A DNA stretch of 64,000 nt from positions 1-64,000 of the forward strand of contig CAYTJQ010000008.1 in NCBI GenBank assembly GCA_964438205.1, in the 5' to 3' direction. This DNA is from Pseudohaliea sp964438205 (GTDB lineage Bacteria > Pseudomonadota > Gammaproteobacteria > Pseudomonadales > Halieaceae). Within the stretch, counting starts at the first letter, position 1. Every line of letters starts with the position of its first letter. Under the pieces are notes generated by a model. That model searched no databases. It worked only from the letters and a program-made list of their open reading frames with translations, and had not been told where the DNA came from. Below are positions 54,433-63,797 of this stretch, one piece after another. A program made the position numbers and the translations under genes.

Positions 54433-55367
54433 GAGCCGTCGACCCGGAACCAGGTATCACTGATGGCACCGTGGAGGTCACTGAGCACACCCTGGAGGTC
54501 GTCGATAAAGGCATGCAGGTCGTCCCGCTCCCACGGCTCGCGGTCGAAGCGGCGCAGCTTGCGGCGCGCCCGTTCGATGACGCGCAGGGCGTCCTCGTTG
54601 CGCGTGAGCTGCGGCAGTTCCTCGCGGATGCCGCGCAGGCAGAAACGCACGGAGCGCGGGAAAGCCTGCTCCATGAAGATGAACTCGACGACGCTGCCCG
54701 GTTCCACCACCGGGCCGACCTGCCGCCGGTACGCGCCGAGGGCCGAAAGGGACTTGAGCAGCGTGCCCCAGAGCAGGTGGTCCAGGGCCTGCTGCGTGCC
54801 CTCGCGACCGAGAATATCGGCGGCGCCGACATCGATGATGCGGGTGGCCATGTCGGCGCGCTCCAGCAGCTGGCCCACCTTGATGAAGCGGTAGGCATGG
54901 TCGCGGCACAGGGTGTTGCGCCAGACTCCGTTGATCACCTGGGTACGGCTCACCACTTCCTGCAGGAAGGCCTGCCGGTGACGCCGGCCGACGGACTTCT
55001 CCGCCTGCTCCCGGGTGTACAGGTGCAGCTCGTTGACGAGTTCCCAGACTTCCTCCGGCAGCACGTCGCGGGTGGTGCGCACGTTCTCCCGCGCCGAGCG
55101 CACGGCAAAGGGGATGCTGCAGGCCGCGTCGTCCTGGGCGACCAGCAGGCGCAGCACGTTCGTCTCGTTGGCCACGCGGAAGTGCTCGTCGGCCAGGGGC
55201 TCGGCATCGAGAATGCGCACCAGGATGTCCCAGCCGGGCTGCGAGCCGCGCGGGATATCCATGACCATGTGGTGGTAGGCATCGACCAGCCGCGCCGTGC
55301 ACTCGGCGCGCTCGAGGTAGCGCCCCATCCAGTAGACCCGCTCGGCCACCCGCGAGAGCATGGTCAT
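54429..55367 (-). CDS. Alpha-E domain protein
   Basis: A 312-residue all-alpha protein of the alpha-E (DUF403-type) family, recognisable from LSRVAERVYWMGRYLERAE (residues 4-22). It is nearly always encoded next to circularly permuted ATP-grasp enzymes and is thought to act as partner or scaffold in an amide-bond-forming reaction. Both ends overlap their neighbours by 4 bp (ATGA), so the three genes are translated together. No catalytic residues are known. Confidence 0.9.
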   Translation of the reverse strand: MTMLSRVAERVYWMGRYLERAECTARLVDAYHHMVMDIPRGSQPGWDILVRILDAEPLADEHFRVANETNVLRLLVAQDDAACSIPFAVRSARENVRTTRDVLPEEVWELVNELHLYTREQAEKSVGRRHRQAFLQEVVSRTQVINGVWRNTLCRDHAYRFIKVGQLLERADMATRIIDVGAADILGREGTQQALDHLLWGTLLKSLSALGAYRRQVGPVVEPGSVVEFIFMEQAFPRSVRFCLRGIREELPQLTRNEDALRVIERARRKLRRFDREPWERDDLHAFIDDLQGVLSDLHGAISDTWFRVDGS

Positions 55368-56812
55368 GCGCGTCCCTCCACGATCCAGGTGTCCTTGCTG
55401 CCGCCGCCCTGGGAGGAATTGACCACCAGCGAACCCTTCACCATGGCAACCCGAGTCAGTCCTCCCGGCGTGACCCAGGCATCGCGACCCTGGAGGATGA
55501 AGGGGCGCAGGTCGAGGTGCCGCGGCTCGATGCCGGCATCGACGCAGGTGGGCGCCGTGGACAGCTTCAGCGTCGGCTGCGCGATGTAGTTGCGCGGGTT
55601 CTTCTCGATGAGCTTCGCGAACTTCTTCCGCGTCGCCGCGTCGACGTGCGGCCCGACCATGATGCCGTAGCCGCCGGACTCGTTGGCGGGCTTCACCACC
55701 AGCTTGTCGAGGTGTTTCAGCACGTAGTCCCGGTCGGCCTCGCGGTGGCAGAGGTAGGTCGGCACGGAGCGTAGCTTCGGTTTTTCGCCGAGGTAGTAGC
55801 GGATCATCTCCGGCACGTAGGCGTAGACGACCTTGTCGTCGGCCACGCCGGAGCCCGGTGCGTTGGCGATGGCCACCTTGCCGCCGCGCCAGGCGCGCAT
55901 GAGGCCGGGCACGCCGAGGACGGAATCCTCGCGGAAGGCCTCCGGGTCCATGAAGTCCTCATCGATGCGGCGATAGATCACGTCGACGCGGATGGGCCCG
56001 TCCACGGTGCGCATGTAGACGCAATCGTCATCGCCGACGAGGAGGTCGGCACCTTCCACCAGCTCCGCGCCCATACCCTGGGCAAGGAAGGCGTGCTCGA
56101 AGTAGGCGGAGTTGTAGATGCCGGGCGTCAGCACCACGACGCAGGGACGCTTGCGCTCCCGCGGGGAGAGGGAGGCGAGCATCTGGTAGAGCTGCGAGGG
56201 ATAGTCGTCCACGGGCAGGATGCTGTAGTTCTCGAACAGCTCCGGCAGCACGCGCTTGGTGATTTCCCGGTTCTCCACCATGTAGGAGACGCCCGAGGGC
56301 ACGCGCAGGTTGTCCTCGAGGACGTAGAGGCGGCCGTCGGCGTCGCGGATCAGGTCCGAGCCGCAGACGTGCGCCCAGACCCCGAAGCGCGGCGAGGCGC
56401 CGGCACACTGGGGCTTGTAGTTGCTGGACTCGAGCACGATAGCCGCCGGGATGATGCCGTCGGCGAGAATCTTCTGCTTGTTGTAGATGTCGTCGATGAA
56501 GCAGTTCAGGGCGCGGCTGCGCTGTACCAGTCCCTCGCGCACCGTGCTCCACTCCCGGGCGGTGATGATCCGGGGGATGATGTCAAAGGGCCAGGCGCGG
56601 TCGATGTTGCCGCCCTCGGTGTACACCGTGAAGGAGATACCCATCTCGCGGATGGCCGCGGCAGCCGCGGCGCGGCGCGCGGCCAGCTCCTCGACGGGCA
56701 GGCGGCACAGCAGGTTGACGGCGCCCCGGGCGGCTGTGCGCGGGTGGCCCTTCGCCGTGATCAGCTCGTCGTAGTAGGGCGCCGAGCGATACCTCTTCCA
56801 GCTGTCGTCCAT
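55364..56812 (-). CDS. Circularly permuted type 2 ATP-grasp protein
   Basis: A 482-residue protein of the circularly permuted ATP-grasp family. Typical segments are FDIIPRIITAREWSTVREGL (about residues 84-103), LVQRSRALNCFIDDIYN, VCGSDLIRDADGRLYVLEDN (about 160-179) and VVKPANESGGYGIMVG. ATP-grasp enzymes form carboxylate-amine bonds via an acyl phosphate; computational work predicts peptide or tag synthesis for this family, but the substrate is unknown. The ATG at 56812 has AGGGAG 5-6 bases upstream. It is the first gene of the ATP-grasp/alpha-E/metallopeptidase operon. Confidence 0.9.
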   Translation of the reverse strand: MDDSWKRYRSAPYYDELITAKGHPRTAARGAVNLLCRLPVEELAARRAAAAAAIREMGISFTVYTEGGNIDRAWPFDIIPRIITAREWSTVREGLVQRSRALNCFIDDIYNKQKILADGIIPAAIVLESSNYKPQCAGASPRFGVWAHVCGSDLIRDADGRLYVLEDNLRVPSGVSYMVENREITKRVLPELFENYSILPVDDYPSQLYQMLASLSPRERKRPCVVVLTPGIYNSAYFEHAFLAQGMGAELVEGADLLVGDDDCVYMRTVDGPIRVDVIYRRIDEDFMDPEAFREDSVLGVPGLMRAWRGGKVAIANAPGSGVADDKVVYAYVPEMIRYYLGEKPKLRSVPTYLCHREADRDYVLKHLDKLVVKPANESGGYGIMVGPHVDAATRKKFAKLIEKNPRNYIAQPTLKLSTAPTCVDAGIEPRHLDLRPFILQGRDAWVTPGGLTRVAMVKGSLVVNSSQGGGSKDTWIVEGRA

Positions 56813-57004
56813 GGGTTCTCCCTGGCACAGGCCCGGTGCAGGCCGGGCGTGAAAAAGTGGCGTGCAAGCTGGCAGGCAACCGCTGCGGCCGGCCCGCCGG
56901 GCCGGCCTCGTCCCGGGCAATCCGCCCTATCTAACCAAAAAGCCCGGTAGTCGCGCTACACTGCCCGCAGCCCAGGAACAACCGCTGCGGGGAGCGATCA
57001 CAGC

Positions 57005-59119
57005 ATGCGCCAGACCCACTACCGAGCCTGCCACCTCTGCGAGGCCATCTGCGGACTGCTCATCGAGACCGAGAACGAGCGCGTCGTCTCCATCAAGGGC
57101 GACCCCGAGGACCCCCTGAGCCGCGGGCACCTCTGCCCCAAGGCCATTGCCCTGCACGACATCCACGAGGACCCGGACCGGCTGCGCCGGCCAGTAAAAA
57201 AGGTGCGCGACAGCGACGCGGTGCGCTGGGAGGAGATCAGCTGGCAGGAGGCCCTCGACAGCACCGCCGAGCGCCTGCTGGCGATCTACCGGGAGCACGG
57301 TGTCGACGCCATCGGCATCTACATGGGCAATCCCACGGTCCACAACTACGGGATGATGACGCACCAGAACAACCTGTTCCGCTTCTTGCGCACGAAGAAC
57401 CGCTTCTCCGCCACTTCCGTGGACCAGCTGCCGCACCACCTGGCCTCCCTGTGGCTGTTCGGCCACAAGTCGCTGTTCCCGATCCCGGACATCGACCGCA
57501 CGGATTATTTCCTCATGCTCGGCGCCAACCCCGTGGCCTCCAACGGCAGCATCTGGACGGTGCCGGACGTGCGCCGGCGCATCAAGGACCTTACCGCCCG
57601 CGGCGGCCACCTGGTGGTCATTGACCCGCGGCGGACGGAGACCGCGGCCCTGGCCAGCGAGCACCACTTCATCCGTCCCGGCAGCGATGCCCTCTTCCTG
57701 GCCGCACTCCTCAACACGCTCTTCGACGAAGGCATCGCCGACGCACGCCAGCTCTCGCCCTTCGTCGACGGCCTGGACACCGTGGCAACGGCGCTGGCCC
57801 CGTTCACGGCGGAGGCCGTGGCCGGTGCCACGGGCATCGCCGCGGCCGGGATACGGCGCATCGCCCGCGACTTCGCCGCCGCAGACGCAGCCATCTGCTA
57901 CGGCCGCATGGGCGTGTCGACGCAGGCCTTCGGGGCCCTCTGCCAGTGGCTGATCCAGGTGATGAACATCGCCACCGGCAACCTCGACCGGCCCGGCGGC
58001 TCCCTGTTCACGCTGCCGGCCATGGACCAGGTCAGCAACATCGGCCCCGGCGGCTTCAACCGGCATCGGAGCCGCGTGCGCGGCCTGCCCGAGTTCGATC
58101 GGGAGCTGCCGGCGGCGGTGATGGCCGAGGAGATCACTACTCCCGGTGAGGGCCGGGTGCGCGCCCTGTTCACCGGCGCCGGCAACCCGGTGCTGTCGAC
58201 ACCGAACGGCCGCGCCCTGGACGAGGCCCTCGAGCAGCTCGAGTTCATGGTCAGCCTGGACCCGTACCTCAACGAGACCACGCGGCACGCCGACATCATC
58301 CTGCCGCCGACCTCGCCGCTGGAGCACGATCACTACGACATCGGCTTCCACATCAACGCCATACGCAACACCGCGCGCTACAGCGAGCCGGTGTTCGACA
58401 AGCCCGAGGGCAGCCTGCACGACTGGGAGATCTTTACGGCGCTGGGGGAGCGCTTGGCCGCAGCCCTCGGCGAGGAGCCGCGCAGGCCCATGGCGCCGCA
58501 CGAGATGGTCGACCTGGGCCTGCAGTTCGGTCCCTACGGCAGGGACAGCGAGCACAAGCTCGACCTTGCGACCCTGAAGGCCAACCCCTCCGGCGTGGAC
58601 CTAGGCCCGCTCGAGCCCCAGCTGCCGGAACGCCTGTTCACGGCAAACAAGCGCATCGACTGCGCCGTCCCCCTGCTCCTGGCGGACCTCGAACGCCTCC
58701 GCCGCGAGCTCGAGAGCGGAGCCGACAGCGGCCTGCGCCTCATCGGCCGGCGCCACGTTCGCGACAACAACAGCTGGATGCACAACTACCACCGGCTGGT
58801 GAAGGGCCGCGACCGCTGTACGCTACTGGTACACCCGGCGGACCTCGATCGGCACGGGCTGAAGGACGGCGACAGCGCCCGCCTCGCCTCGCGCACGGGA
58901 GAGCTCGCGGTAACCGTGGAGGCCTCGGACAGCGTCATGCCCGGGGTGGTGAGCCTGCCGCACGGCTACGGGCACGACCGCGACGGCGTGCGCCTCGGCA
59001 CGGCCCGTGCGAAGGCGGGAGTATCGTGCAATGATATTACCGACGACCGCTGGCTCGACGCCCTCTCGGGCAATGCCGCCGTGAACGGGGTGCCGGTCAC
59101 CCTCGCCGCGGCGTCCTGA
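57005..59119 (+). CDS. Molybdopterin oxidoreductase family protein (formate-dehydrogenase-like)
   Basis: A 704-residue protein with an N-terminal 4Fe-4S motif (CHLCEAICG, then GHLCPKA), the MopB catalytic domain, and a C-terminal molybdopterin-dinucleotide-binding domain (about residues 580-700). The region where formate dehydrogenases have Cys or Sec reads RFSATSVDQLPHH, with serine instead. No electron-transfer subunit or cofactor-insertion gene is adjacent. It belongs to a widespread single-subunit family of unknown reaction. It is divergent from the ATP-grasp operon with 192 bp between. Confidence 0.85.
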   Translation: MRQTHYRACHLCEAICGLLIETENERVVSIKGDPEDPLSRGHLCPKAIALHDIHEDPDRLRRPVKKVRDSDAVRWEEISWQEALDSTAERLLAIYREHGVDAIGIYMGNPTVHNYGMMTHQNNLFRFLRTKNRFSATSVDQLPHHLASLWLFGHKSLFPIPDIDRTDYFLMLGANPVASNGSIWTVPDVRRRIKDLTARGGHLVVIDPRRTETAALASEHHFIRPGSDALFLAALLNTLFDEGIADARQLSPFVDGLDTVATALAPFTAEAVAGATGIAAAGIRRIARDFAAADAAICYGRMGVSTQAFGALCQWLIQVMNIATGNLDRPGGSLFTLPAMDQVSNIGPGGFNRHRSRVRGLPEFDRELPAAVMAEEITTPGEGRVRALFTGAGNPVLSTPNGRALDEALEQLEFMVSLDPYLNETTRHADIILPPTSPLEHDHYDIGFHINAIRNTARYSEPVFDKPEGSLHDWEIFTALGERLAAALGEEPRRPMAPHEMVDLGLQFGPYGRDSEHKLDLATLKANPSGVDLGPLEPQLPERLFTANKRIDCAVPLLLADLERLRRELESGADSGLRLIGRRHVRDNNSWMHNYHRLVKGRDRCTLLVHPADLDRHGLKDGDSARLASRTGELAVTVEASDSVMPGVVSLPHGYGHDRDGVRLGTARAKAGVSCNDITDDRWLDALSGNAAVNGVPVTLAAAS

Positions 59120-59159
59120 GCGGCGGTCGCTGCACCCACCGCGTCCCGAGGGAAACGCC

Positions 59160-59756
59160 ATGGAAGTGACGAGTATCGTGGTCTGGCTGGTGATCCTGGC
59201 CCTGGTGATCTATGTCATCGCCATCTACAACACCCTGGTCAAGCTGAAGAACCGCTACCAGAACGGCTTCGCCCAGATCGAGGTGCAGCTCAAGCGGCGC
59301 TACGACCTGATCCCGAACCTGGTCGAAACGGCCAAGGGCTACATGGCCCACGAGCGCGAGACACTGGACGCGGTCACCACCGCCCGCAACGAGGCGGCCG
59401 CGCTGCTCAAGGCCATCGGCGAGGGCGGCGGCAGCGCCCCCGCGCTTGCCGACCTCGCCGGCGCCGAGAACGCCCTGCAGGGCGCCCTGGGCAAGCTCAA
59501 CGTGACCATGGAGGCCTACCCGGACCTGAAGGCCAGCGAGAACATGCAGCAGCTCTCCGAAGAGCTGACCAGTACCGAGAACCGCGTGGCCTTCGCCCGC
59601 CAGGGCTACAACGACGCCGTCATGGCCTACAACACCTACCGGCAGAGCTTCCCGCCGGTGGTGCTGGCGGCCACCTTCGGCCACCCGACCGACGCGGAGC
59701 TCCTGGAGTTCGACGACAGCCCGCGGATCCAGGCGGCACCGCGCGTCTCCTTCTGA
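59160..59756 (+). CDS. LemA family protein
   Basis: A 198-residue protein: one N-terminal transmembrane helix (about residues 5-24), then the LemA helical domain (LVKLKNRYQNGFAQIEVQLK and RRYDLIPNLVETAKGYM). The helical domain is expected outside the cytosol. LemA and M48 protease genes are often paired, as here (35 bp apart). Function unknown; possible membrane stress role. Confidence 0.92.
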   Translation: MEVTSIVVWLVILALVIYVIAIYNTLVKLKNRYQNGFAQIEVQLKRRYDLIPNLVETAKGYMAHERETLDAVTTARNEAAALLKAIGEGGGSAPALADLAGAENALQGALGKLNVTMEAYPDLKASENMQQLSEELTSTENRVAFARQGYNDAVMAYNTYRQSFPPVVLAATFGHPTDAELLEFDDSPRIQAAPRVSF

Positions 59757-59791
59757 TGGTCCCGGCGGGCAGCTAGCGGCCGGAGGCGCGG

Positions 59792-61768
59792 GTGGACTTC
59801 TTCGCCCAGCAGGACCTGGCCCGGCGCAACGCGCGCCTGTTGGTGATCCTCTTCACCCTGGCCGTCATCGGCCTGGTGCTGCTCACCAACCTGCTGGTCG
59901 CCGGCTTCCTGTTCTTCTCCGAGGACTACAACGTCTACGCCGGCAGCCGGGGCGGCTGGGCCGGCTTCCTGCAGCAGCTTTCCTGGGAGCGCTTCGGGAC
60001 CATCAGCCTGCTGGTGATCGGCAGCGTGCTTCTCGTCTCCCTGGTGAAGTGGCTGCAGCTCGCCGCCGGCGGCAAGGCGATCGCCGAGACCCTCGGCGCG
60101 GAGAAGGTGCTGCCGCAAACACGCGACGCCGACGAGCGCCGCGCCCTCAACATCGTGCAGGAAATCGCCCTCGCCGCCGGCATGCCGGTGCCGGACCTCT
60201 ACCTGCTCAGGGACGAGCGCGGCATCAACGCCTTCGCCGCCGGCGTGACCCAGGCCGACGCGGTGATCGCGGTGACCACCGGCGCCCTGCACCACCTGAA
60301 GCGCCACGAACTGCAGGGCGTCATCGGCCACGAGTTCAGCCACATCCTCAACGGCGACATGCGCCTCAACGTGCGCTTGGCCGCCCTCCTGAAGGGCATC
60401 ACCTTCATCGGTGATGTCGGCTACCTCCTGCTCCGCGCGGGGACGCATCGCGGACGGGTGCGCACAGGCACCCGCGGGAGCGGCAACAACAACAGCGGCG
60501 CCGCCCTGCCCGTGCTCGGCCTCGGTCTGCTGGTGATCGGCTGGATCGGCGGCACCTGCGCCGGCTTCATCAAGGCCGCCATCAGCCGGCAGAAGGAGTT
60601 CCTGGCGGACGCCGGTGCCGTGCAGTTCACCCGCGACCCGGACGGTATCGCCGATGCCCTCAAGGTCATCGGCGGCTATGTGCCGGGCACGCTCGTACAC
60701 CGGGCCCGGGCCGCGGAGCTGTCACACATGTTCTTCGGTGCCGTCACCCATCGCCTGTGGCAGGGTTTCGCCACGCACCCGCCGCTGGACGCGCGCATCC
60801 GGCGCATCCAGCCGCGCTGGGACGGCGATTACATCTCGCGCAAGGTACGCCACTACCCGAACACCCGCATCGAGAGCGGTGACGTGGAGTTCCGCCCCGG
60901 CCGCGAGGCACTGGTGGCGGCCGTGGCCGCGCTGGAGGCCGCCCGGGGAATGGCCCCCCGGCCGCCGGCGCCGCTGACGGGCACGGCGCCGGCCGGCGGC
61001 AGCGTCGAGCCCGAGGCGCCGCCGGCACCCCGCATTCCCCCGGGGCTGCTGGCCCATGTCGACGACCCGCTGGGCGCCTCCTCCCTGGTCCTCGGGCTCC
61101 TCGTCAGCGACGAACCGGCGCACCGCGAGCGCCAGCTCGCGCTCATCGCCGAGCGCGAGGTGCCCGGCCAGGCCACGCTGGTCAACACGGTGGCGCCCGG
61201 CCTCGCCGCGCTCCCGGCCGGCCTGCGCCTGCCGCTGGTCAACCGCTGCCTGCCGGCGCTGCGGGCCATGAGCGCGCCGCAGTACCGCACCTTCAAGGAG
61301 ACGCTGCTCGCGGTGATCCGCGCGGACCAGCGCACGGACCTCCTGGAGTGGTGCCTGTACCAGCTGGTGCGCCACTATCTCGACCCCGAGTTCGTGCAGG
61401 TTACGCCGAGCCGGCCGCGCTACCCTCGCCTCGGCAAGGTGGCGGCCCCGCTCGCGGAGGTACTCTCGGTGCTCGCCCACGAGGGCAGCGGCGAGGCGGA
61501 AGCCGCCTTCGCCCGGGCGCGCGACGCGCTGGCCCTGCCGAAGCTCACGCTCAAGCCCCGGGAAGCCCTCTCGGTGCGCGCCTTCAGCGAAGCCGTGCAC
61601 ACGCTCGCCGACTGCTACCCGCTGCTGAAACCGCGGATCCTGAAGGCCATAGGCGAGGCCGCGAGCGAGAACGGCGACATCTGTCCGGTCGAATACGAGA
61701 TCCTCGCCAGCATCGCCGCGGTGATCGACTGTCCGCTGCCGGCGGACCTGGAAGCCCCGCCGCTGTAA
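59792..61768 (+). CDS. M48 family (HtpX-like) membrane metallopeptidase with long C-terminal extension
   Basis: A 658-residue protein. Two hydrophobic segments near the N-terminus (about 12-40 and 68-88) precede the zinc protease domain with GHEFSHILNGDMRLN (HExxH, about residues 178-192) and KEFLADAGAVQFTRDPDG, where Glu would be the third ligand. Further hydrophobic segments flank it. The C-terminal 300 residues (about 360-658) are a helical extension beyond the usual HtpX length. The start is GTG. It is paired with lemA and is probably involved in membrane-protein quality control. Confidence 0.87.
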   Translation: MDFFAQQDLARRNARLLVILFTLAVIGLVLLTNLLVAGFLFFSEDYNVYAGSRGGWAGFLQQLSWERFGTISLLVIGSVLLVSLVKWLQLAAGGKAIAETLGAEKVLPQTRDADERRALNIVQEIALAAGMPVPDLYLLRDERGINAFAAGVTQADAVIAVTTGALHHLKRHELQGVIGHEFSHILNGDMRLNVRLAALLKGITFIGDVGYLLLRAGTHRGRVRTGTRGSGNNNSGAALPVLGLGLLVIGWIGGTCAGFIKAAISRQKEFLADAGAVQFTRDPDGIADALKVIGGYVPGTLVHRARAAELSHMFFGAVTHRLWQGFATHPPLDARIRRIQPRWDGDYISRKVRHYPNTRIESGDVEFRPGREALVAAVAALEAARGMAPRPPAPLTGTAPAGGSVEPEAPPAPRIPPGLLAHVDDPLGASSLVLGLLVSDEPAHRERQLALIAEREVPGQATLVNTVAPGLAALPAGLRLPLVNRCLPALRAMSAPQYRTFKETLLAVIRADQRTDLLEWCLYQLVRHYLDPEFVQVTPSRPRYPRLGKVAAPLAEVLSVLAHEGSGEAEAAFARARDALALPKLTLKPREALSVRAFSEAVHTLADCYPLLKPRILKAIGEAASENGDICPVEYEILASIAAVIDCPLPADLEAPPL

Positions 61769-61975
61769 CCGCAACCGGCACTGCGCCTGCGCGAGGCGCT
61801 TCCCATCGGCAGGATTCCTTCCTTACCGGTCCCGACCTTTCAAAACGGCGGGGCTTTGCTATGGTTTTGAGGGTGCCGGCTTGACGGCGCCGACGGGTCG
61901 GGAGCAGGGATCGCTCCGCCGCGGCGCCGCCGGTGCAGACAACCCATCGCCTAAACCGCACATGGAGGTACGGTC

Positions 61976-62419
61976 ATGCGAAGCACCCCCGCGCCGTCGC
62001 GCGCCCACGTCGAATTCCCCCACAGCCATAAGCTCGCCCCGATGCCGCCGCTGCCCGTGCGGCCGGACCCGGCGCTGGACAAGCCCAGGCACTTCCCCCT
62101 GTCGCGGACTACGGAACAGGTCCTGCGCATGCTCCTGGAGGGCGACCTGTCGCGCATGCGCGCCGACGGCGTCGCGGAGAGCCTCGGCATCAGCGGTACC
62201 ACGTTGCGCCGGCGCCTGCGGGCGGACCACACCAGCTACCAGTTCCTGCTCGACCGCGCCCGGCAGTACCGCTGCGAACGGCTCCTCGCCGAGCGCCGCC
62301 TGCCCGGCAAGTGCCTGGCCGACGCCCTGGGCTACAACGAGGTCAACAGCTTCTATCGCGCCTTCCGCCGCTGGACCGGGCAGGGGTTTGCGGCGTACCG
62401 GCAGGAAAGCGGGCGCTGA
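61976..62419 (+). CDS. Short AraC-type helix-turn-helix regulator
   Basis: A 147-residue protein with a single C-terminal AraC DNA-binding domain (about residues 45-140): LGISGTTLRRRLRADHTSYQ in the first HTH and LGYNEVNSFYRAFRRWTGQG in the second. There is no room for a sensor domain; the N-terminal 45 residues are proline-rich. It may be a stand-alone regulator or a truncated relative. The 207-bp upstream gap has no strong promoter that I can identify. Confidence 0.78.
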   Translation: MRSTPAPSRAHVEFPHSHKLAPMPPLPVRPDPALDKPRHFPLSRTTEQVLRMLLEGDLSRMRADGVAESLGISGTTLRRRLRADHTSYQFLLDRARQYRCERLLAERRLPGKCLADALGYNEVNSFYRAFRRWTGQGFAAYRQESGR

Positions 62420-62504
62420 TGCCCACGGGACGTACCGCGGAAAATGGCACAGCGTAGGCGGCGGCAGGGGCGCCGCCGGACTGCGAAGTACCTCCGGACC
62501 CGGT

Positions 62505-63797
62505 TCAGTCGAAGGGATGCCGCAGGACGATCGTCTCGACCCGGTCCGGGCCTGTGGAAATGATATCGATGGGCGCACCGACCACCGCCTCGATGCGGGC
62601 GATGTAGTCGCGGGCGGCCTGCGGCAGGTCGTCAAGGCTGCGGGCACCGAGGGTGGTCTCCTGCCAGCCGGGCACCGTCTCGTAGACCGGGACCAGGCCC
62701 GCGTAGTCGTCCGAGTCGATGGGGGCCGGCACCGGGTTGCCGTCCGCGTCGGCGTAGCCCACGCAGAGCTGGATCGACTCCAGGCCGTCGAGCACGTCGA
62801 GCTTGGTCAGGCAGAGGCCGCTCACCGAGTTGATGGACACGGCGTTGCGCAGGGCCACGGCGTCGAACCAGCCGCAGCGCCGCGGGCGGCCCGTGGTGGC
62901 GCCGAACTCGTGACCCCGGGAAGCGAGGTGGGCGCCGGTGTCGTCGAACAGTTCCGTCGGGAACGGCCCGGATCCGACGCGGGTCGTGTAGGCCTTGGTG
63001 ATGCCGAGCACGTAGTCGAGGTACAGCGGGCCCACACCGGAGCCGGTGGCCGTGCCACCGGCGGTCGTGTTCGAGCTGGTGACGAAGGGGTAGGTACCGT
63101 GGTCGATGTCGAGCAGCGAGCCCTGCGCCCCCTCGAAGAGAATGCGCGCACCCTTGCGGCGCAGCTCGTGAAGCAGCGCGGTGACGTCGGCCATCATCGG
63201 CAGCAGTTCCTCGCCCTGGGCGAGGGCCGCATCGGCGACCGCGTTCACGTCCAGCGGCGCGACGTGGTAGAAGTGCTCGAGCTGGAAATTGTGGTACTCG
63301 AGCACTTCCTCGAGACGGCGCCGGAAACGCTCCGGGTGCGCGAGGTCACCGAGGCGCAGGCCGCGGCGGGCGACCTTGTCCTCGTAGGCGGGGCCGATGC
63401 CGCGGCCGGTGGTACCGATCTTGGCATCGCCACGGCGCAGCTCGCGGGACTTGTCGAGTTCCACGTGGTAGGGAAGGATCAGCGGGCAGGCCGGGGACAG
63501 GCGCAGGCGCTCGCGCACCGGCACACCGCGCTCCTCGAGTTCGCGCAGCTCTTTGAGCAACGCGTCCGGGGCGAGTACCACGCCGTTGCCGATGAGGCAC
63601 TGCACGTCGGCGCGCAGAACGCCCGAGGGAATCAGGTGCAGCACCGTCTTCTGGCCGTCGCAGACCAGGGTATGGCCCGCATTGTGCCCGCCCTGGAAGC
63701 GGACCACGGCATCGGCCCGGTCCGTGAGCAGGTCGACGATCTTGCCCTTGCCCTCGTCACCCCACTGGGTACCGAGGACCACGATGTTCTTTCTCAT
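62505..63797 (-). CDS. purA: Adenylosuccinate synthetase
   Basis: A 430-residue GTP-dependent enzyme that makes adenylosuccinate from IMP and aspartate. Motifs: VVLGTQWGDEGKGKIVDLLT (about residues 5-24), FQGGHNAGHTLV, and the loop GPAYEDKVARRGLRLGDL. Length is normal. The ATG overlaps the hisZ stop codon (ATGA). Confidence 0.97.
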   Translation of the reverse strand: MRKNIVVLGTQWGDEGKGKIVDLLTDRADAVVRFQGGHNAGHTLVCDGQKTVLHLIPSGVLRADVQCLIGNGVVLAPDALLKELRELEERGVPVRERLRLSPACPLILPYHVELDKSRELRRGDAKIGTTGRGIGPAYEDKVARRGLRLGDLAHPERFRRRLEEVLEYHNFQLEHFYHVAPLDVNAVADAALAQGEELLPMMADVTALLHELRRKGARILFEGAQGSLLDIDHGTYPFVTSSNTTAGGTATGSGVGPLYLDYVLGITKAYTTRVGSGPFPTELFDDTGAHLASRGHEFGATTGRPRRCGWFDAVALRNAVSINSVSGLCLTKLDVLDGLESIQLCVGYADADGNPVPAPIDSDDYAGLVPVYETVPGWQETTLGARSLDDLPQAARDYIARIEAVVGAPIDIISTGPDRVETIVLRHPFD

